DNA of 64,000 bases from Rothia mucilaginosa ATCC 25296 (GTDB lineage Bacteria; Actinomycetota; Actinomycetes; Actinomycetales; Micrococcaceae). Below, one piece after another: positions 50,984 through 60,397 of this stretch. The position numbers and the translations under genes are program-made. Every line of letters begins with the position of its first letter. Positions within the stretch are counted from its first letter, which is position 1. The notes under the pieces were generated by a model. That model was not told where the DNA came from and did no database searches. It saw only the letters and a program-made list of their open reading frames with translations. The DNA lies in NCBI RefSeq assembly GCF_000175615.1, contig NZ_ACVO01000015.1:1-64000 (forward strand). Direction: 5' to 3'.

Positions 50984-51640
50984 CTACGCCAGCGCGCGAA
51001 CCGCCTCCAGGGTCAGCTCCTCATGCTTGAGGCGCGCGGTGCCCAGCTCCGCCGGAACCTCCAGCTCGCCCGGCACAACAATGACGCGCATACCCGCCGC
51101 GGTCGCACTGCGCACGCCCGAAGGGGAATCCTCGAGAGCCACGCACTGAGTCGGGTCAACACCCAGACGCTCTGCCGCCAAAAGATAGGGCTGCGGGTCC
51201 GGCTTGGGGTTGGTGGTCTCATCGTTACCAATAACCACTGAGAACGTGCCCTCGGGTGCCGCGGTCGCGGTGCGGCGAGCCACGGAGGTGGTCGCGTTCG
51301 TGACGATAGCGGCCGGAATCTGCGCATCGTGAACCTCCGAGAGGAAACGCTCAATGCCGGGCAGGAATTCGACCGGCTGCTGCGCCAGGGCCTCGCGCAC
51401 CTTTGCCACCAGTCGATCGTTAATCTCCTCGTTCGGCAGGTTCACGCCGCGCTCGCGTAGGCGATCCAAGGTGAACTGCATGGACAGGCCCAGGCAATCA
51501 AGGGTGTCCTGCTCAGTCCAGGTGCCGCCAAATTCTGTGGTGAGAGCAACCTTTGCGGCGGCCCATACGGGTTCAGTATCGACGAGGGTTCCGTCGTGGT
51601 CGAAGAGAATGGCGGCGGGGAAGGTGTTCGTAGTCGTCAT
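50984..51640 (-). CDS. HAD-superfamily hydrolase (PGMB/phosphatase-like)
   Basis: A 218-residue HAD protein with motif I LFDHDGTLVDTEPVW, an alpha-helical cap, motif II AAIVTNATTS, motif III Lys in NPKPDPQPYL and motif IV ALEDSPSGVRSA. In motif I the nucleophile is Asp and the acid/base is also Asp (DHDGT). It belongs to the same subfamily as the gene at 78-839. Its start lies 18 bases after the upstream NAD(P)-binding gene, so the two are probably cotranscribed. The substrate is unknown. Confidence 0.87.
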   Translation of the reverse strand: MTTTNTFPAAILFDHDGTLVDTEPVWAAAKVALTTEFGGTWTEQDTLDCLGLSMQFTLDRLRERGVNLPNEEINDRLVAKVREALAQQPVEFLPGIERFLSEVHDAQIPAAIVTNATTSVARRTATAAPEGTFSVVIGNDETTNPKPDPQPYLLAAERLGVDPTQCVALEDSPSGVRSATAAGMRVIVVPGELEVPAELGTARLKHEELTLEAVRALA

Positions 51641-51658
51641 GTCATTAAGCCTACCGGT

Positions 51659-52342
51659 TTATTTCTGGCGCGAGCGTAGGGCAACGTCCCCAATCGTCAC
51701 CAAAAAATCTGTGCCCGCGTTCTGGGGGTTCTTGGCGATAGTAAGCAGCGCATCGGCAACGTCTTCACGGGCAATCGTCGGAATGCCCGGAGTTCGCTCG
51801 ACACTCGCCATATCAAACACCTTCACCCCGCCCTTACCTGGCTTATCGGTCAGCCTGCCCGGATGTGCACGCGAAATATACGGCTGATATTCGGCAACCA
51901 GGGCGTCCGCCTTAACCTTGTCGGTAAAAATGCCGCGCATGATGACCTTGCATACCAGGCGCATGGGCAGGGACGCGGTCCGTACCGTATCGCCCACACC
52001 GTAGGCGCTCATCAGAACGCAATGCTTCACGCCTGCGCCCGTGACCGCCTCCATGATGAGGGGCAGGCGCTCCTGCATGAACGTGGAGGAGAGAAACTCT
52101 CGTACCGTGGCTTTCTGGCCCAGGATGCTGACCATCACGTCTTGCCCGGAGGATGCTGCGGCGAGCTGCTCGGCATCGTTCAGGGCTCCCGGAACGATAG
52201 TGAGATTTTGGTGCGCTCCCAAAAGTGTTAGCGCCTTGTCGGGGTTGCGCACGTAGGCGGTGACGGTGTGCCCCTCCTCTAGGGCTTTGCGGGTGAAGAG
52301 GTAGCCGGTGCGGCCGGTTACGCCTAGAACCAGTATTTTCAT
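51659..52342 (-). CDS. NAD(P)-binding oxidoreductase (NmrA/atypical SDR)
   Basis: A 227-residue Rossmann protein beginning [20 protein letters not shown] with the glycine motif [35 protein letters not shown] and [16 protein letters not shown] are characteristic of the NmrA-like/biliverdin-reductase-B-like group. No SDR Tyr-Lys pair is clear. I prefer ATG 52342 over 52354 because GGGGA lies at a proper distance. It resembles the HxlR-linked protein at 24450-25079 and is divergent from clpB. Confidence 0.82.
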   Translation of the reverse strand: MKILVLGVTGRTGYLFTRKALEEGHTVTAYVRNPDKALTLLGAHQNLTIVPGALNDAEQLAAASSGQDVMVSILGQKATVREFLSSTFMQERLPLIMEAVTGAGVKHCVLMSAYGVGDTVRTASLPMRLVCKVIMRGIFTDKVKADALVAEYQPYISRAHPGRLTDKPGKGGVKVFDMASVERTPGIPTIAREDVADALLTIAKNPQNAGTDFLVTIGDVALRSRQK

Positions 52343-52508
52343 GTGGGTCCCCATTCGTGACTGTGATTGTTGTGGGAGCCCGCAAGCGCCCAGCCTCGCA
52401 AGTACCCAATCCGGTCAGTATAACAATGCGGTTTTGACTGGGGCTTTTGTTTGGGGGTCAGGGGGTGTGAGGTGGGGCGAAAAATACGAAAATTTTTTTG
52501 CAGGAGGC

Positions 52509-52541
52509 TTGCGAAACATAATTGAGTGGAGTAGACTCAAG
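52509..52541 (+). promoter_or_regulatory. clpB promoter with HAIR operator (HspR-binding)
   Basis: TTGCGA (52509-52514) and TAGACT (52532-52537), 17 bases apart, form a promoter. ATTGAGT-N7-ACTCAAG at 52521-52541 matches the HAIR consensus CTTGAGT-N7-ACTCAAG at 13 of 14 positions and covers the spacer and -10. Such overlap gives simple repression by HspR. hspR itself is not in the window. Confidence 0.88.
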
Positions 52542-52595
52542 TTATGTAATGCAGGGGCGCATAGGATAAGCCCCTCGAAACACGAAAGGAACATC

Positions 52596-55205
52596 ATGGA
52601 CAACAAGTTCACCACCAAGAGTCAAGAAGTCATCTCGGCGGCAAATACTAATGCTCAAACCGCCGGCAACCCCACTATTGAAACCGCACACATCCTCAAG
52701 GCCCTCATGGACCAGCGCGAAGGCGTCGCCGTAGCAGTCCTCAAGGCTGCAGGCCTGGATGTGGACGCTATCTCCGAGGCGGCATCCGCTGAAATCAAGA
52801 AGCTGCCGAAGGCATCCGGTGCCTCCGTGCAGAACGCCTCCCTCAGCCGTGCCGCGCTCTCCGCTCTGCAGGCGGCACAGACCCGCGCCCAGGGATTCGG
52901 AGATACCTACGTTTCTACCGAAATGATTCTGCTGGGCATTGCCAGCGGAACCGATAGCACCGCTGAAGCAATGCACAAGCTCGGCGCTACCGCAGAGCTC
53001 ATCGCACAGACCATCCCCAACGTCCGAGGAGACCGCACCGTGGACACCCCCGACCCCGAGGGCACCTTCCAGGCTCTCGAAAAGTACGGCACCGACCTGA
53101 CCGCCATTGCCCGCGCAGGCAAGCTTGACCCGGTCATCGGCCGCGACTCTGAGATTCGCCGCGTCGTGCAGGTGCTCTCCCGCCGAACCAAGAACAACCC
53201 CGTTCTGATTGGTGAGCCCGGCGTCGGTAAGACCGCCGTCGTGGAAGGCCTGGCACAGCGCATGGTTTCCGGCGACGTGCCCGAATCCCTGCGCGGCAAG
53301 ACCCTCATCAGCCTGGACCTGGGCTCCATGGTTGCAGGCGCAAAGTACCGCGGTGAATTCGAGGAGCGCCTGAAGGCAGTCCTCGAAGAAATCAAGAAGT
53401 CCGAGGGCCAGATTGTGACCTTCATCGACGAGATTCACACCGTTGTCGGTGCTGGCGCATCCGAAGGCTCCATGGACGCAGGCAACATGCTCAAGCCCAT
53501 GCTTGCTCGTGGCGAGTTGCGCCTGATTGGTGCCACCACCCTCGACGAGTACCGCGAGAACATCGAGAAGGACCCCGCCCTGGAGCGCCGCTTCCAGCAG
53601 GTGTACGTGGGCGAGCCCAGCGTAGATGACACCATCGGTATTCTGCGTGGCCTGAAGGAACGCTACGAGGCACACCACAAGGTGCAGATCGCTGACTCCG
53701 CGCTGGTTGCCGCTGCAACCCTGTCCAACCGTTACATTCCCTCCCGTCAGCTGCCTGACAAGGCAATTGACCTGATTGACGAGGCAGCATCCCGCCTGCG
53801 CATGGAAATTGACTCCGCACCGGAGGAAATCGACCAGTTGCGCCGCGCCGTGGACCGCCTCACCATGGAGGAACTGGCACTTGCCGACGAGACCGATCCC
53901 GCATCGGTTGAGCGTCTGGAAGCACTGCGCAAGGACATGGCTGACAAGAAGGAACAGCTCGACGCCCTCAACGCTCGTTGGGAGGCCGAGAAGGCTAGTC
54001 TGAACCGTGTGGGTGACATCAAGACCCAGATTGACGAGCTACGTTCCCGCGCAGAGGTTGCACAGCGCGAGGGTAACCTCGCTGAGGCATCCCGCCTGCT
54101 GTACGGTGAGATTCCCGCAAAGCAGGCTGAACTGGAAGAAGCACAGCGCGCCGAGGATACCGCCAAGAACGAATCCATGGTCTCCGAAGAGGTCACCGCG
54201 GACGATATTGCCGAGGTTATCTCCTCCTGGACCGGCATTCCCGCAGGCCGCATGATGCAGGGTGAGTCCGAGAAGCTGCTCGACATGGAGAAGCGCATCG
54301 GTGCCCGCCTCATCGGCCAGGAAGCCGCAGTGGTCGCTGTCTCTGACGCTGTGCGCCGCGCCCGCGCCGGTATTTCCGACCCGAACCGCCCGATTGGTTC
54401 CTTCCTGTTCCTGGGCCCGACCGGTGTTGGTAAGACCGAGCTGGCTAAGGCACTGGCTGAGTTCCAGTTCGATGACGAGCGTGCCCTGGTGCGCATCGAC
54501 ATGAGCGAGTACTCCGAGAAGCACACCGTTTCCCGCCTGGTCGGTGCCCCTCCCGGATACGTCGGCCACGAAGAGGGCGGTCAGCTGACCGAGGCTGTAC
54601 GCCGTCGCCCCTACTCGGTGGTCCTGCTCGACGAGGTCGAGAAGGCACACCCCGAGGTCTTCGACATCCTGCTGCAGGTACTCGATGACGGCCGCCTGAC
54701 CGACGGTCAGGGCCGCACCGTGGACTTCCGCAACGTCATCCTGATCCTGACCTCGAACCTCGGTTCGCAGTACCTGGTCAACCAGGACCTGCCCTTCGAC
54801 GAGCGATCCGAGAAGGCTATGGAGGTTGTCCACCAGGCATTCCGCCCCGAGTTCCTGAACCGACTGGACGACATCATCATGTTCCAGCCCCTGTCGGCTG
54901 AGAACCTGGGTCAGATTGTGGGCCTGCAGATCAAGAGCATGGCTAAGCGTCTGGAGGACCGCCGCCTGACCCTGAACGTCACCCCCGCCGCTCTGGAGTG
55001 GCTGGGTAAGACCGGCTACGACCCGGCATTCGGTGCCCGCCCGCTGCGCCGCCTGGTTCAGCGCGAGATTGGCGACCGTCTGGCTCGCGGCATCCTCTCC
55101 GGTGCTATCCACGACGGCGACACCGTGACCGTGGACGTGAACCCGGACGTTGCCAGCGATGGCCTGTCGGTGACCTCCGAGCGTGAGCAGAAGGCTGAGA
55201 ACTAA
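52596..55205 (+). CDS. clpB: Disaggregase ClpB (Hsp100)
   Basis: An 869-residue AAA+ chaperone that pulls apart protein aggregates with DnaK. It has an N-domain (1-145), AAA1 with Walker A GEPGVGKT near residue 207 and [15 protein letters not shown], a coiled-coil middle domain (about 395-525), and AAA2 with Walker A GPTGVGKT near residue 610, [15 protein letters not shown] and [13 protein letters not shown]. There is no ClpP-binding loop as in ClpA/ClpC. ATG 52596 follows GAAAGGAACATC. It is controlled by the HAIR operator at 52521. Confidence 0.97.
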   Translation: MDNKFTTKSQEVISAANTNAQTAGNPTIETAHILKALMDQREGVAVAVLKAAGLDVDAISEAASAEIKKLPKASGASVQNASLSRAALSALQAAQTRAQGFGDTYVSTEMILLGIASGTDSTAEAMHKLGATAELIAQTIPNVRGDRTVDTPDPEGTFQALEKYGTDLTAIARAGKLDPVIGRDSEIRRVVQVLSRRTKNNPVLIGEPGVGKTAVVEGLAQRMVSGDVPESLRGKTLISLDLGSMVAGAKYRGEFEERLKAVLEEIKKSEGQIVTFIDEIHTVVGAGASEGSMDAGNMLKPMLARGELRLIGATTLDEYRENIEKDPALERRFQQVYVGEPSVDDTIGILRGLKERYEAHHKVQIADSALVAAATLSNRYIPSRQLPDKAIDLIDEAASRLRMEIDSAPEEIDQLRRAVDRLTMEELALADETDPASVERLEALRKDMADKKEQLDALNARWEAEKASLNRVGDIKTQIDELRSRAEVAQREGNLAEASRLLYGEIPAKQAELEEAQRAEDTAKNESMVSEEVTADDIAEVISSWTGIPAGRMMQGESEKLLDMEKRIGARLIGQEAAVVAVSDAVRRARAGISDPNRPIGSFLFLGPTGVGKTELAKALAEFQFDDERALVRIDMSEYSEKHTVSRLVGAPPGYVGHEEGGQLTEAVRRRPYSVVLLDEVEKAHPEVFDILLQVLDDGRLTDGQGRTVDFRNVILILTSNLGSQYLVNQDLPFDERSEKAMEVVHQAFRPEFLNRLDDIIMFQPLSAENLGQIVGLQIKSMAKRLEDRRLTLNVTPAALEWLGKTGYDPAFGARPLRRLVQREIGDRLARGILSGAIHDGDTVTVDVNPDVASDGLSVTSEREQKAEN

Positions 55206-55272
55206 GCTCAACCGGTTGGCTGGGCGGACTTAGCCTGTGGCTGAGTTTGCACATTCGAAACCATAAGAAATA

Positions 55273-55314
55273 GGCTGTGGGGTACCCTCGAAAGGGGGTG
55301 CCCCACAGCCGTTT
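55273..55314 (+). terminator. Terminator of clpB
   Basis: GGCTGTGGGGTACCC pairs with GGGGGTGCCCCACAGCC, leaving small bulges, followed by GTTT. Confidence 0.85.
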
Positions 55315-55366
55315 AACGCGTTAGAACCGCGCTGACTGCACTAGTACCAGAGCATTGAGGAGAAGA

Positions 55367-56335
55367 ATGGACCGCTGGACTGACCACCAGAACTTCGCCG
55401 CCGCCGGTGAGCAGCGCGAAGAAATCGCCTCCGTGCACCGTGCCGCGATCCGCTCGATTCAGCGCGTTGTCTCTGAGAACGCCACCCCGCACGACGAAGA
55501 ATACGCCTCCGCGGGTATTGCCGAGCTGCTCAAGGGCGGTAAGGTTCTCGTGCTCACCGGCGCGGGAGTAAGCACCGAATCCGGCATCCCCGACTACCGT
55601 GGCCCCGGCGGATCCCTGCACGACCACCGCCCCATGACCTACCAGGAATTCCGCTACGATGACGTAGCCCGCCAACGCTACTGGGCGCGCTCCTACGTGG
55701 GTTGGCGCCGCATGCGCCGAGCCGAACCGAACCGCGCCCACTATGCGCTCGCCGAGCTGGAGCAGCTGGGTGCCGTGAGCGGCGTGATTACGCAGAACGT
55801 GGATGGGCTGCACGCCCGCGCTGGAAGCTCCCGCCTGCTGGCGCTGCACGGTGACCTCTCCCGTATTGTGTGCCTGGACTGCGGGCAGGATGAGAACCGT
55901 GAAAGCCTGGATGCGCGCCTGGACGCGGCGAACCCCGGCTACCTGGCGCGCCTTGAAGACGAAGAGTTGCGCGTGAACCCTGACGGTGACGTGGAGCTGG
56001 ACGAGCGCTATATCCGCGATTTTCAGATGGTGCCCTGCATCGCCTGCGGTTCGACCCGCCTCAAGCCGGATGTGGTGTACTTTGGCGAGTCCGTGCCCGC
56101 CGAACGTAAGGCACTCAAGGACGCCATGCTCGCTGAATGTTCGGCGCTGCTGGTGGTGGGCTCCTCGGTGGCGGTTATGAGCAGCTACAAGATTGTGCTG
56201 GAGGCTCTGCGCGCCGGCAAGCCGGTCGCTGTGATTAACGGCGGCCCGGGTCGTGCGGATGCGAAAGCAACCTACCTGTGGCGCAGCGGCGTGGGTGAGG
56301 CGCTGGAACTCATGCTCGACGCTGTTGACGTTTAA
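55367..56335 (+). CDS. Sir2-family NAD-dependent protein deacetylase
   Basis: A 322-residue sirtuin. NAD-binding motifs are GAGVSTESGIPDYRGPGG (near residue 65) and QNVDGLHARAGS. The catalytic His is in LALHGDLSR. Four zinc Cys are CLDC and CIAC, separated by an insert of about 45 residues, longer than usual. VVYFGESVP and VVGSSVAVMSSY complete the Rossmann core. It lacks the Ala-Tyr/Arg signature of class III desuccinylases near the substrate site as far as I can tell. ATG 55367 has a GAGGAGAAG site. The N-terminal ~50 residues are extra compared with CobB. Confidence 0.9.
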   Translation: MDRWTDHQNFAAAGEQREEIASVHRAAIRSIQRVVSENATPHDEEYASAGIAELLKGGKVLVLTGAGVSTESGIPDYRGPGGSLHDHRPMTYQEFRYDDVARQRYWARSYVGWRRMRRAEPNRAHYALAELEQLGAVSGVITQNVDGLHARAGSSRLLALHGDLSRIVCLDCGQDENRESLDARLDAANPGYLARLEDEELRVNPDGDVELDERYIRDFQMVPCIACGSTRLKPDVVYFGESVPAERKALKDAMLAECSALLVVGSSVAVMSSYKIVLEALRAGKPVAVINGGPGRADAKATYLWRSGVGEALELMLDAVDV

Positions 56336-56540
56336 GGTTGCCGGGGGGGGGTGTTGCCGGGGTCGCTGCAGGGGTCTAGGCGGCGCTGTTTCCCCAATGA
56401 ATGCTGTTTCTCTGGCGAATTTTGCCGTGCGTGCACTGACCCATCATTAAGTGCACGAAAGTGCTATTTTGTGTTGCAAGTCATTGCAAATAGCCCCTGG
56501 ACAGGCGGATATGCCCACCGTGCGGGGATAAAATGATGGG

Positions 56541-57722
56541 ATGGACATTCGACACACTATCACTCGCTTCGGTGCCACCGCCCTAATCGGTTGCGGTCTG
56601 GCGGTCACCGCAATCCCCGCAACTTTCGCTCAGAACGGTGAAGAGTCCGTCACCTACGTCTACTCCGACAAGGCAACCTCCCACATTTCTGAGGTCTGGT
56701 ACAAGGGCGAAACCCTGAAGATTACCGGCGAAGGCTTCCTGACCCAGGACGGCACCTCCGGCTCCACCATCGCTATCAAGCTGAACAAGGGCACCGTCAA
56801 GATTGACGGCAAGGACTACCTGGAAGTTCAGGCTGACGAGAAGGGCAACTTCTCCGTTTCCATTCCCTGGCAGGACGACCTGGATGAGCGTATCTCCGTG
56901 GACGTCTACCTGCTCTCCGGCTCCCTGAAGGACAATGACACCGCTCGCGGCGGCAAGGCAGCCACCGTGAAGATTCAGGCTCGCTCCGTTCAGGAAGCAA
57001 CTCCCTCCGCTACCGCATCTGCGAGCGCTTCGGCAACCGCTTCCGTGGTGGCTACCCCCTCCGCATCTGTAACCCCCTCTGCTTCCGCGACTGCTTCGGC
57101 TACTGCCGCTGATGAGGTTGTTGCCTCCGTGGATGCAAAGATCAAGGACCGTGCCGAGGAGAAGGCGTCCGCTACCGCTTCGGTGAGCCCCTCGGCTACC
57201 GCATCGGCTTCTGTGGTGGCTACCCCCTCCGCTTCGGTATCTGCTACCGAGTCGGCTTCTGCTAATCAGAACGCAGTCGTTGCGAATGAGGCGAAGGATC
57301 AGCTGGGTGATTCCACCTCCGCTACCGAGCAGGTGACCGCTTCGGCTGAGAGCACTCGCTTCGCGAACTGTGCAGAGGTTGCGGCCGCTGGCCTGGCGCC
57401 TATGCACGAAAGCCACCCGGACTTCCGCAAGAAGTTCGACAACGACGGTAACGGCCTGGGCTGCGAGGTTATTAACAGCGAGGTCACTGACGGTTCCTCC
57501 TCCAACAGCTCCTCGGGTTCTTCGTCTCGCAACTCTGGTGGTCTGGATAATCTGGGCGGCGACTCCTCCTCTTCGAGCAGCTACACTTCGAGCCGTGCTC
57601 AGCGCTCTTCCCTGGCTAACACCGGTGTTTCTAACGCCTTCACCATTGCCGGTATGGGTCTGGTAGCTCTGGGCCTGGGTGTTGCTGGCGTGTCTGCTGT
57701 GCGCAACCGCAAGAACTCCTAA
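56541..57722 (+). CDS. Sortase-anchored Excalibur-domain surface protein 1
   Basis: A 393-residue surface protein. A signal peptide is at about 1-30 (TFAQ). A paralogous N-terminal domain lies at about 35-145 (GETLKITGEGFL, LNKGTVKIDGKDYLEVQAD, RISVDVYLLSGSLKD). A long Ser/Ala/Thr-rich linker (150-270) has Ala-Ser-Ala-Thr repeats. One Excalibur calcium-binding domain (about 273-312; NCAEVAAAGLAP, FDNDGNGLGCE) and a Ser-rich stretch follow. The sortase signal is LANTG with a hydrophobic helix and RNRKNS tail. LAXTG is the sortase E motif of high-GC actinobacteria. No sortase is in the window. It is a tandem paralogue of the gene at 58040. Confidence 0.88.
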   Translation: MDIRHTITRFGATALIGCGLAVTAIPATFAQNGEESVTYVYSDKATSHISEVWYKGETLKITGEGFLTQDGTSGSTIAIKLNKGTVKIDGKDYLEVQADEKGNFSVSIPWQDDLDERISVDVYLLSGSLKDNDTARGGKAATVKIQARSVQEATPSATASASASATASVVATPSASVTPSASATASATAADEVVASVDAKIKDRAEEKASATASVSPSATASASVVATPSASVSATESASANQNAVVANEAKDQLGDSTSATEQVTASAESTRFANCAEVAAAGLAPMHESHPDFRKKFDNDGNGLGCEVINSEVTDGSSSNSSSGSSSRNSGGLDNLGGDSSSSSSYTSSRAQRSSLANTGVSNAFTIAGMGLVALGLGVAGVSAVRNRKNS

Positions 57723-57758
57723 AACTATTGCCGCCGCCGGGTGCGGTGTGCATGAGGG

Positions 57759-57803
57759 TCCCTTCCCCTGAATGCTTTTGAGCGTTCAGGCGGAAGGGAT
57801 TTT
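57759..57803 (+). terminator. Terminator of Excalibur gene 1
   Basis: TCCCTTCC...GGAAGGGA forms a stem with CCTGAA/TTCAGG and a TTTG loop, followed by TTTTC. Confidence 0.85.
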
Positions 57804-58039
57804 CGCGTTTAACGGGGTGGTTTTTGCTGTTGGTTTGTGCTGATGGGGTGGGGTATGTACTTGTTAGTTTCTTCAATGCTAGGTTGAGAGTTTGGGTGTG
57901 CACAGCGGTGTAAAAGGCTCATATAGTTCAATCACGTCTTCAAGAAACCTTCAAGAAAACCCCTATTTGTGAGTTAGGTCATGGCAAATTGACGTCTTGG
58001 GGGCCGGTATCTCAAGCTTCGCTCGTTAGAATGGGGGGC

Positions 58040-59218
58040 ATGAACATTCGAAACAACATCGCACGCATCGGCGCCACCGCACTCATCGGCTGTGGCCTCG
58101 TTGCTTCTTCCGTCCCCGCGACCTTCGCTGTTGAAGGCGCGCCTCAGACTGTCCACACCTACGCAGACTCTGCACAGTTCATCGCTCCCGACGTATGGGT
58201 TGAGGGCCAGGGTCTGAACATTGGTGGCGAAGGCTTCAAGACCGCTGATGGTACCTCCGGTTCCGTTCTGGCGCTGAAGCTGAACAAGGGTGCCGTTAAG
58301 ATTGACGGCCAGGACTACCTGGAAATCCACGCTGATAGCGATGGTACCTTCTCCGTTACCATTCCCTGGCAGGCAGAACTGCACGGCAGCGTTTCCGTTG
58401 ACATTTACCTGCTGTCCGGCTCCCTGAAGGACGGCGACGTTCCCCGCGGTGGTAAGGCAGCTACCGTGACCATTAAGGTTGCAGAGCAGCCCGCACCGGC
58501 TCCTTCGGAGGACCCGACCCCCGCTCCCTCTCAGGACCCGACTCCGGAACCCACCCAGGATCCCACCCCCGAGCCCTCCAAGGAAGCAACTGCTGAGCCG
58601 ACCACCGAGGCTCCCAAGCCTGCTGATGAGACCTCTGCACCTGCTGAGGAATCCTCCAAGCCTGCTGAAGAGAACGCGGCTCCCCAGCCTGCAGAGAACT
58701 TCCGCTTCCAGAACTGCGCCGACGTTGAGGCTGCAGGTGAAGCACCGATCCGCAAGGGTCACCCGGACTTCCGCGAGAAGTTTGATGCTGACAGCGACGG
58801 CGTCGGCTGCGAGCAGCCCGCTGACTACGAGAACTCTAACTCTGTAGATAACCAGAGCAACGGTGGTCAGAACTCTGGCGGTCAGACCTCTATTAACAAC
58901 CTCTCCGCTGGTCAGAACTCTGGTAACGCTACCGAGAGCCACCGTTTCCAGGACTGCGCCGACGTTGAGGCTGCAGGCCTGGCACCGATTAGCAAGGATC
59001 ACCCGGACTTCCGTGAGAAGTTCGATGCTGACCACGACGGCATCGGTTGCGAATGGCCGGTTGACTACGAGAATGCTACTAACGCATCCTCCAAGAGCTC
59101 TTCTTCCCTGGCTAAGACCGGTGCATCCGATGCGATGACCGCTGCTGGTCTGGGTCTGATTGCTCTGGGTGCTGGTGGCGCGACCATCGTGGCAACCCGC
59201 ATGCGCAAGAAGGCATAA
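58040..59218 (+). CDS. Sortase-anchored Excalibur-domain surface protein 2
   Basis: A 392-residue paralogue of the previous gene. A signal peptide (1-30, TFAVEG) precedes the same N-terminal domain (about 35-150). The linker differs: Pro/Thr/Glu-rich repeats of DPTPEPS type (155-220). Two Excalibur domains follow (about 224-265 and 309-348), each with FREKFDAD and a Cys pair around DxDGxGCE. The C-terminus has LAKTG, a hydrophobic helix and RMRKKA. ATG 58040 has a GGGGGG site; ATG 58031 is also possible. Excalibur domains bind calcium and occur in extracellular proteins of wall-associated function. Confidence 0.88.
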   Translation: MNIRNNIARIGATALIGCGLVASSVPATFAVEGAPQTVHTYADSAQFIAPDVWVEGQGLNIGGEGFKTADGTSGSVLALKLNKGAVKIDGQDYLEIHADSDGTFSVTIPWQAELHGSVSVDIYLLSGSLKDGDVPRGGKAATVTIKVAEQPAPAPSEDPTPAPSQDPTPEPTQDPTPEPSKEATAEPTTEAPKPADETSAPAEESSKPAEENAAPQPAENFRFQNCADVEAAGEAPIRKGHPDFREKFDADSDGVGCEQPADYENSNSVDNQSNGGQNSGGQTSINNLSAGQNSGNATESHRFQDCADVEAAGLAPISKDHPDFREKFDADHDGIGCEWPVDYENATNASSKSSSSLAKTGASDAMTAAGLGLIALGAGGATIVATRMRKKA

Positions 59219-59251
59219 TAACGCCTAGTCGCTAAGTTTTTAGCTGCTTTT

Positions 59252-59288
59252 ATGGGCTCCCTCCATATCGGAGGGGGCCCATTTTTTT
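59252..59288 (+). terminator. Terminator of Excalibur gene 2
   Basis: The stem ATGGGCTCCCTCC / GGAGGGGGCCCAT has a short loop, followed by seven T. Confidence 0.94.
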
Positions 59289-59348
59289 GTGCCTTTTGAC
59301 ACCGCAGAAGATGCAGAAAACGTAGTGGAGAGAGGAAAAAATAATAGC

Positions 59349-59381
59349 CTCTAGTGTATCTGACCAGCAGATTTACTAGAG
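59349..59381. promoter_or_regulatory. Inverted repeat upstream of the DUF4956/VTC operon
   Basis: CTCTAGT (59349-59355) and ACTAGAG (59375-59381) are perfect arms with a 19-base spacer, in the AT-rich gap before the operon. It is a candidate operator for an unknown regulator. Confidence 0.4.
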
Positions 59382-59541
59382 ACTTCTAACACTTATCTCT
59401 AAGTTAAGGGCAACACAGGGCAAACACAGCTTCGACCGGGATTCTAGATACCAAGCAGAAAACGAAAGACGCAAAGCACTGAGCTGAAGAACAGACAGCT
59501 AGAGCTAAGCGAACATCACGACACGATATCTGGAGCACCCA

Positions 59542-60276
59542 ATGACTATTCTGACCATGGCGATTGCCGATGCCATAGCCATCGCAGCTCTCTGCACCCT
59601 CTACATGGTGCGGCACCGCAACCGCGAACTGATGATTTCCTACGCGGTCATCAACGCCGGCATCTTCACCGTCTCGGTGGCGCTGGTATCCGCCGGATCG
59701 AACGCATCCGCTATGGGTATGGGCCTCTTCGGTGTCCTGTCGATTATCCGATTGCGTTCCACCGCCCTGAGCCAGCGCGAGGTGGGTTACTACTTCGTAG
59801 CCCTCTCGGTCGGCATGATCGCGGGTGTGAACATTAGCCCGGCGTACATCGCCTTCGGCCTCATGGCTACCCTGGTCGGCCTCATCGCGATTCTCGACTC
59901 GCGCAGCACCCCGGTTTCTAAGGAGCTGACTCAGACCGTCACCGCCGATCGTGCGATTAGCGACGAGGAAGAGCTCAAGGCATACCTGAGCGCTCGCCTG
60001 GGTTACACCGTCACCTCGGCGAAGATCACCGAGCTGGACATGGTGAACAACCTGACCCGCGCCACCGTCACCTACCAGTCCAAGGAAACCACCGAGGGCG
60101 GCACCCCCGCGGCAGTGGAGGCGGCACCGGCTAACGCAGCACCGATTGCGGCTCAGCCGGTAGCATCGCAGGCTCCTGCGGCTTACCCGGCAGCACCTCA
60201 GGTTCCCACCGTCGAGGCGCACACCACCCTGGACACCAGGATGGTTCCGCTCCAGCGCACCCTGGTGGGCAAGTAA
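59542..60276 (+). CDS. DUF4956 membrane protein
   Basis: A 244-residue protein with four membrane helices in residues 1-120 (family stretch GLFGVLSIIRLRSTALSQREVGYYFVALSVGMIAGV). A soluble domain follows (about 130-190) with DEEELKAYLSARLGYTVTSAKITELDMV, which looks like a small alpha/beta module. The Ala/Pro-rich tail (195-244) carries no known motif. DUF4956 genes commonly stand next to VTC-domain genes, as here. The function is unknown; membrane anchoring or export for the VTC partner is an inference. The ribosome binding site is GGAG. Confidence 0.87.
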   Translation: MTILTMAIADAIAIAALCTLYMVRHRNRELMISYAVINAGIFTVSVALVSAGSNASAMGMGLFGVLSIIRLRSTALSQREVGYYFVALSVGMIAGVNISPAYIAFGLMATLVGLIAILDSRSTPVSKELTQTVTADRAISDEEELKAYLSARLGYTVTSAKITELDMVNNLTRATVTYQSKETTEGGTPAAVEAAPANAAPIAAQPVASQAPAAYPAAPQVPTVEAHTTLDTRMVPLQRTLVGK

Positions 60277-60397
60277 AACCAGCCGGTACAAAAGCCTCCG
60301 ATTCACTCCAACTGCACAAACATCTCCGATACCCACGACACGCCGCCCCCCCCAGCGCACAGCACGCAGGGGCGGCACCCCAGAAGGACGAAGACCC

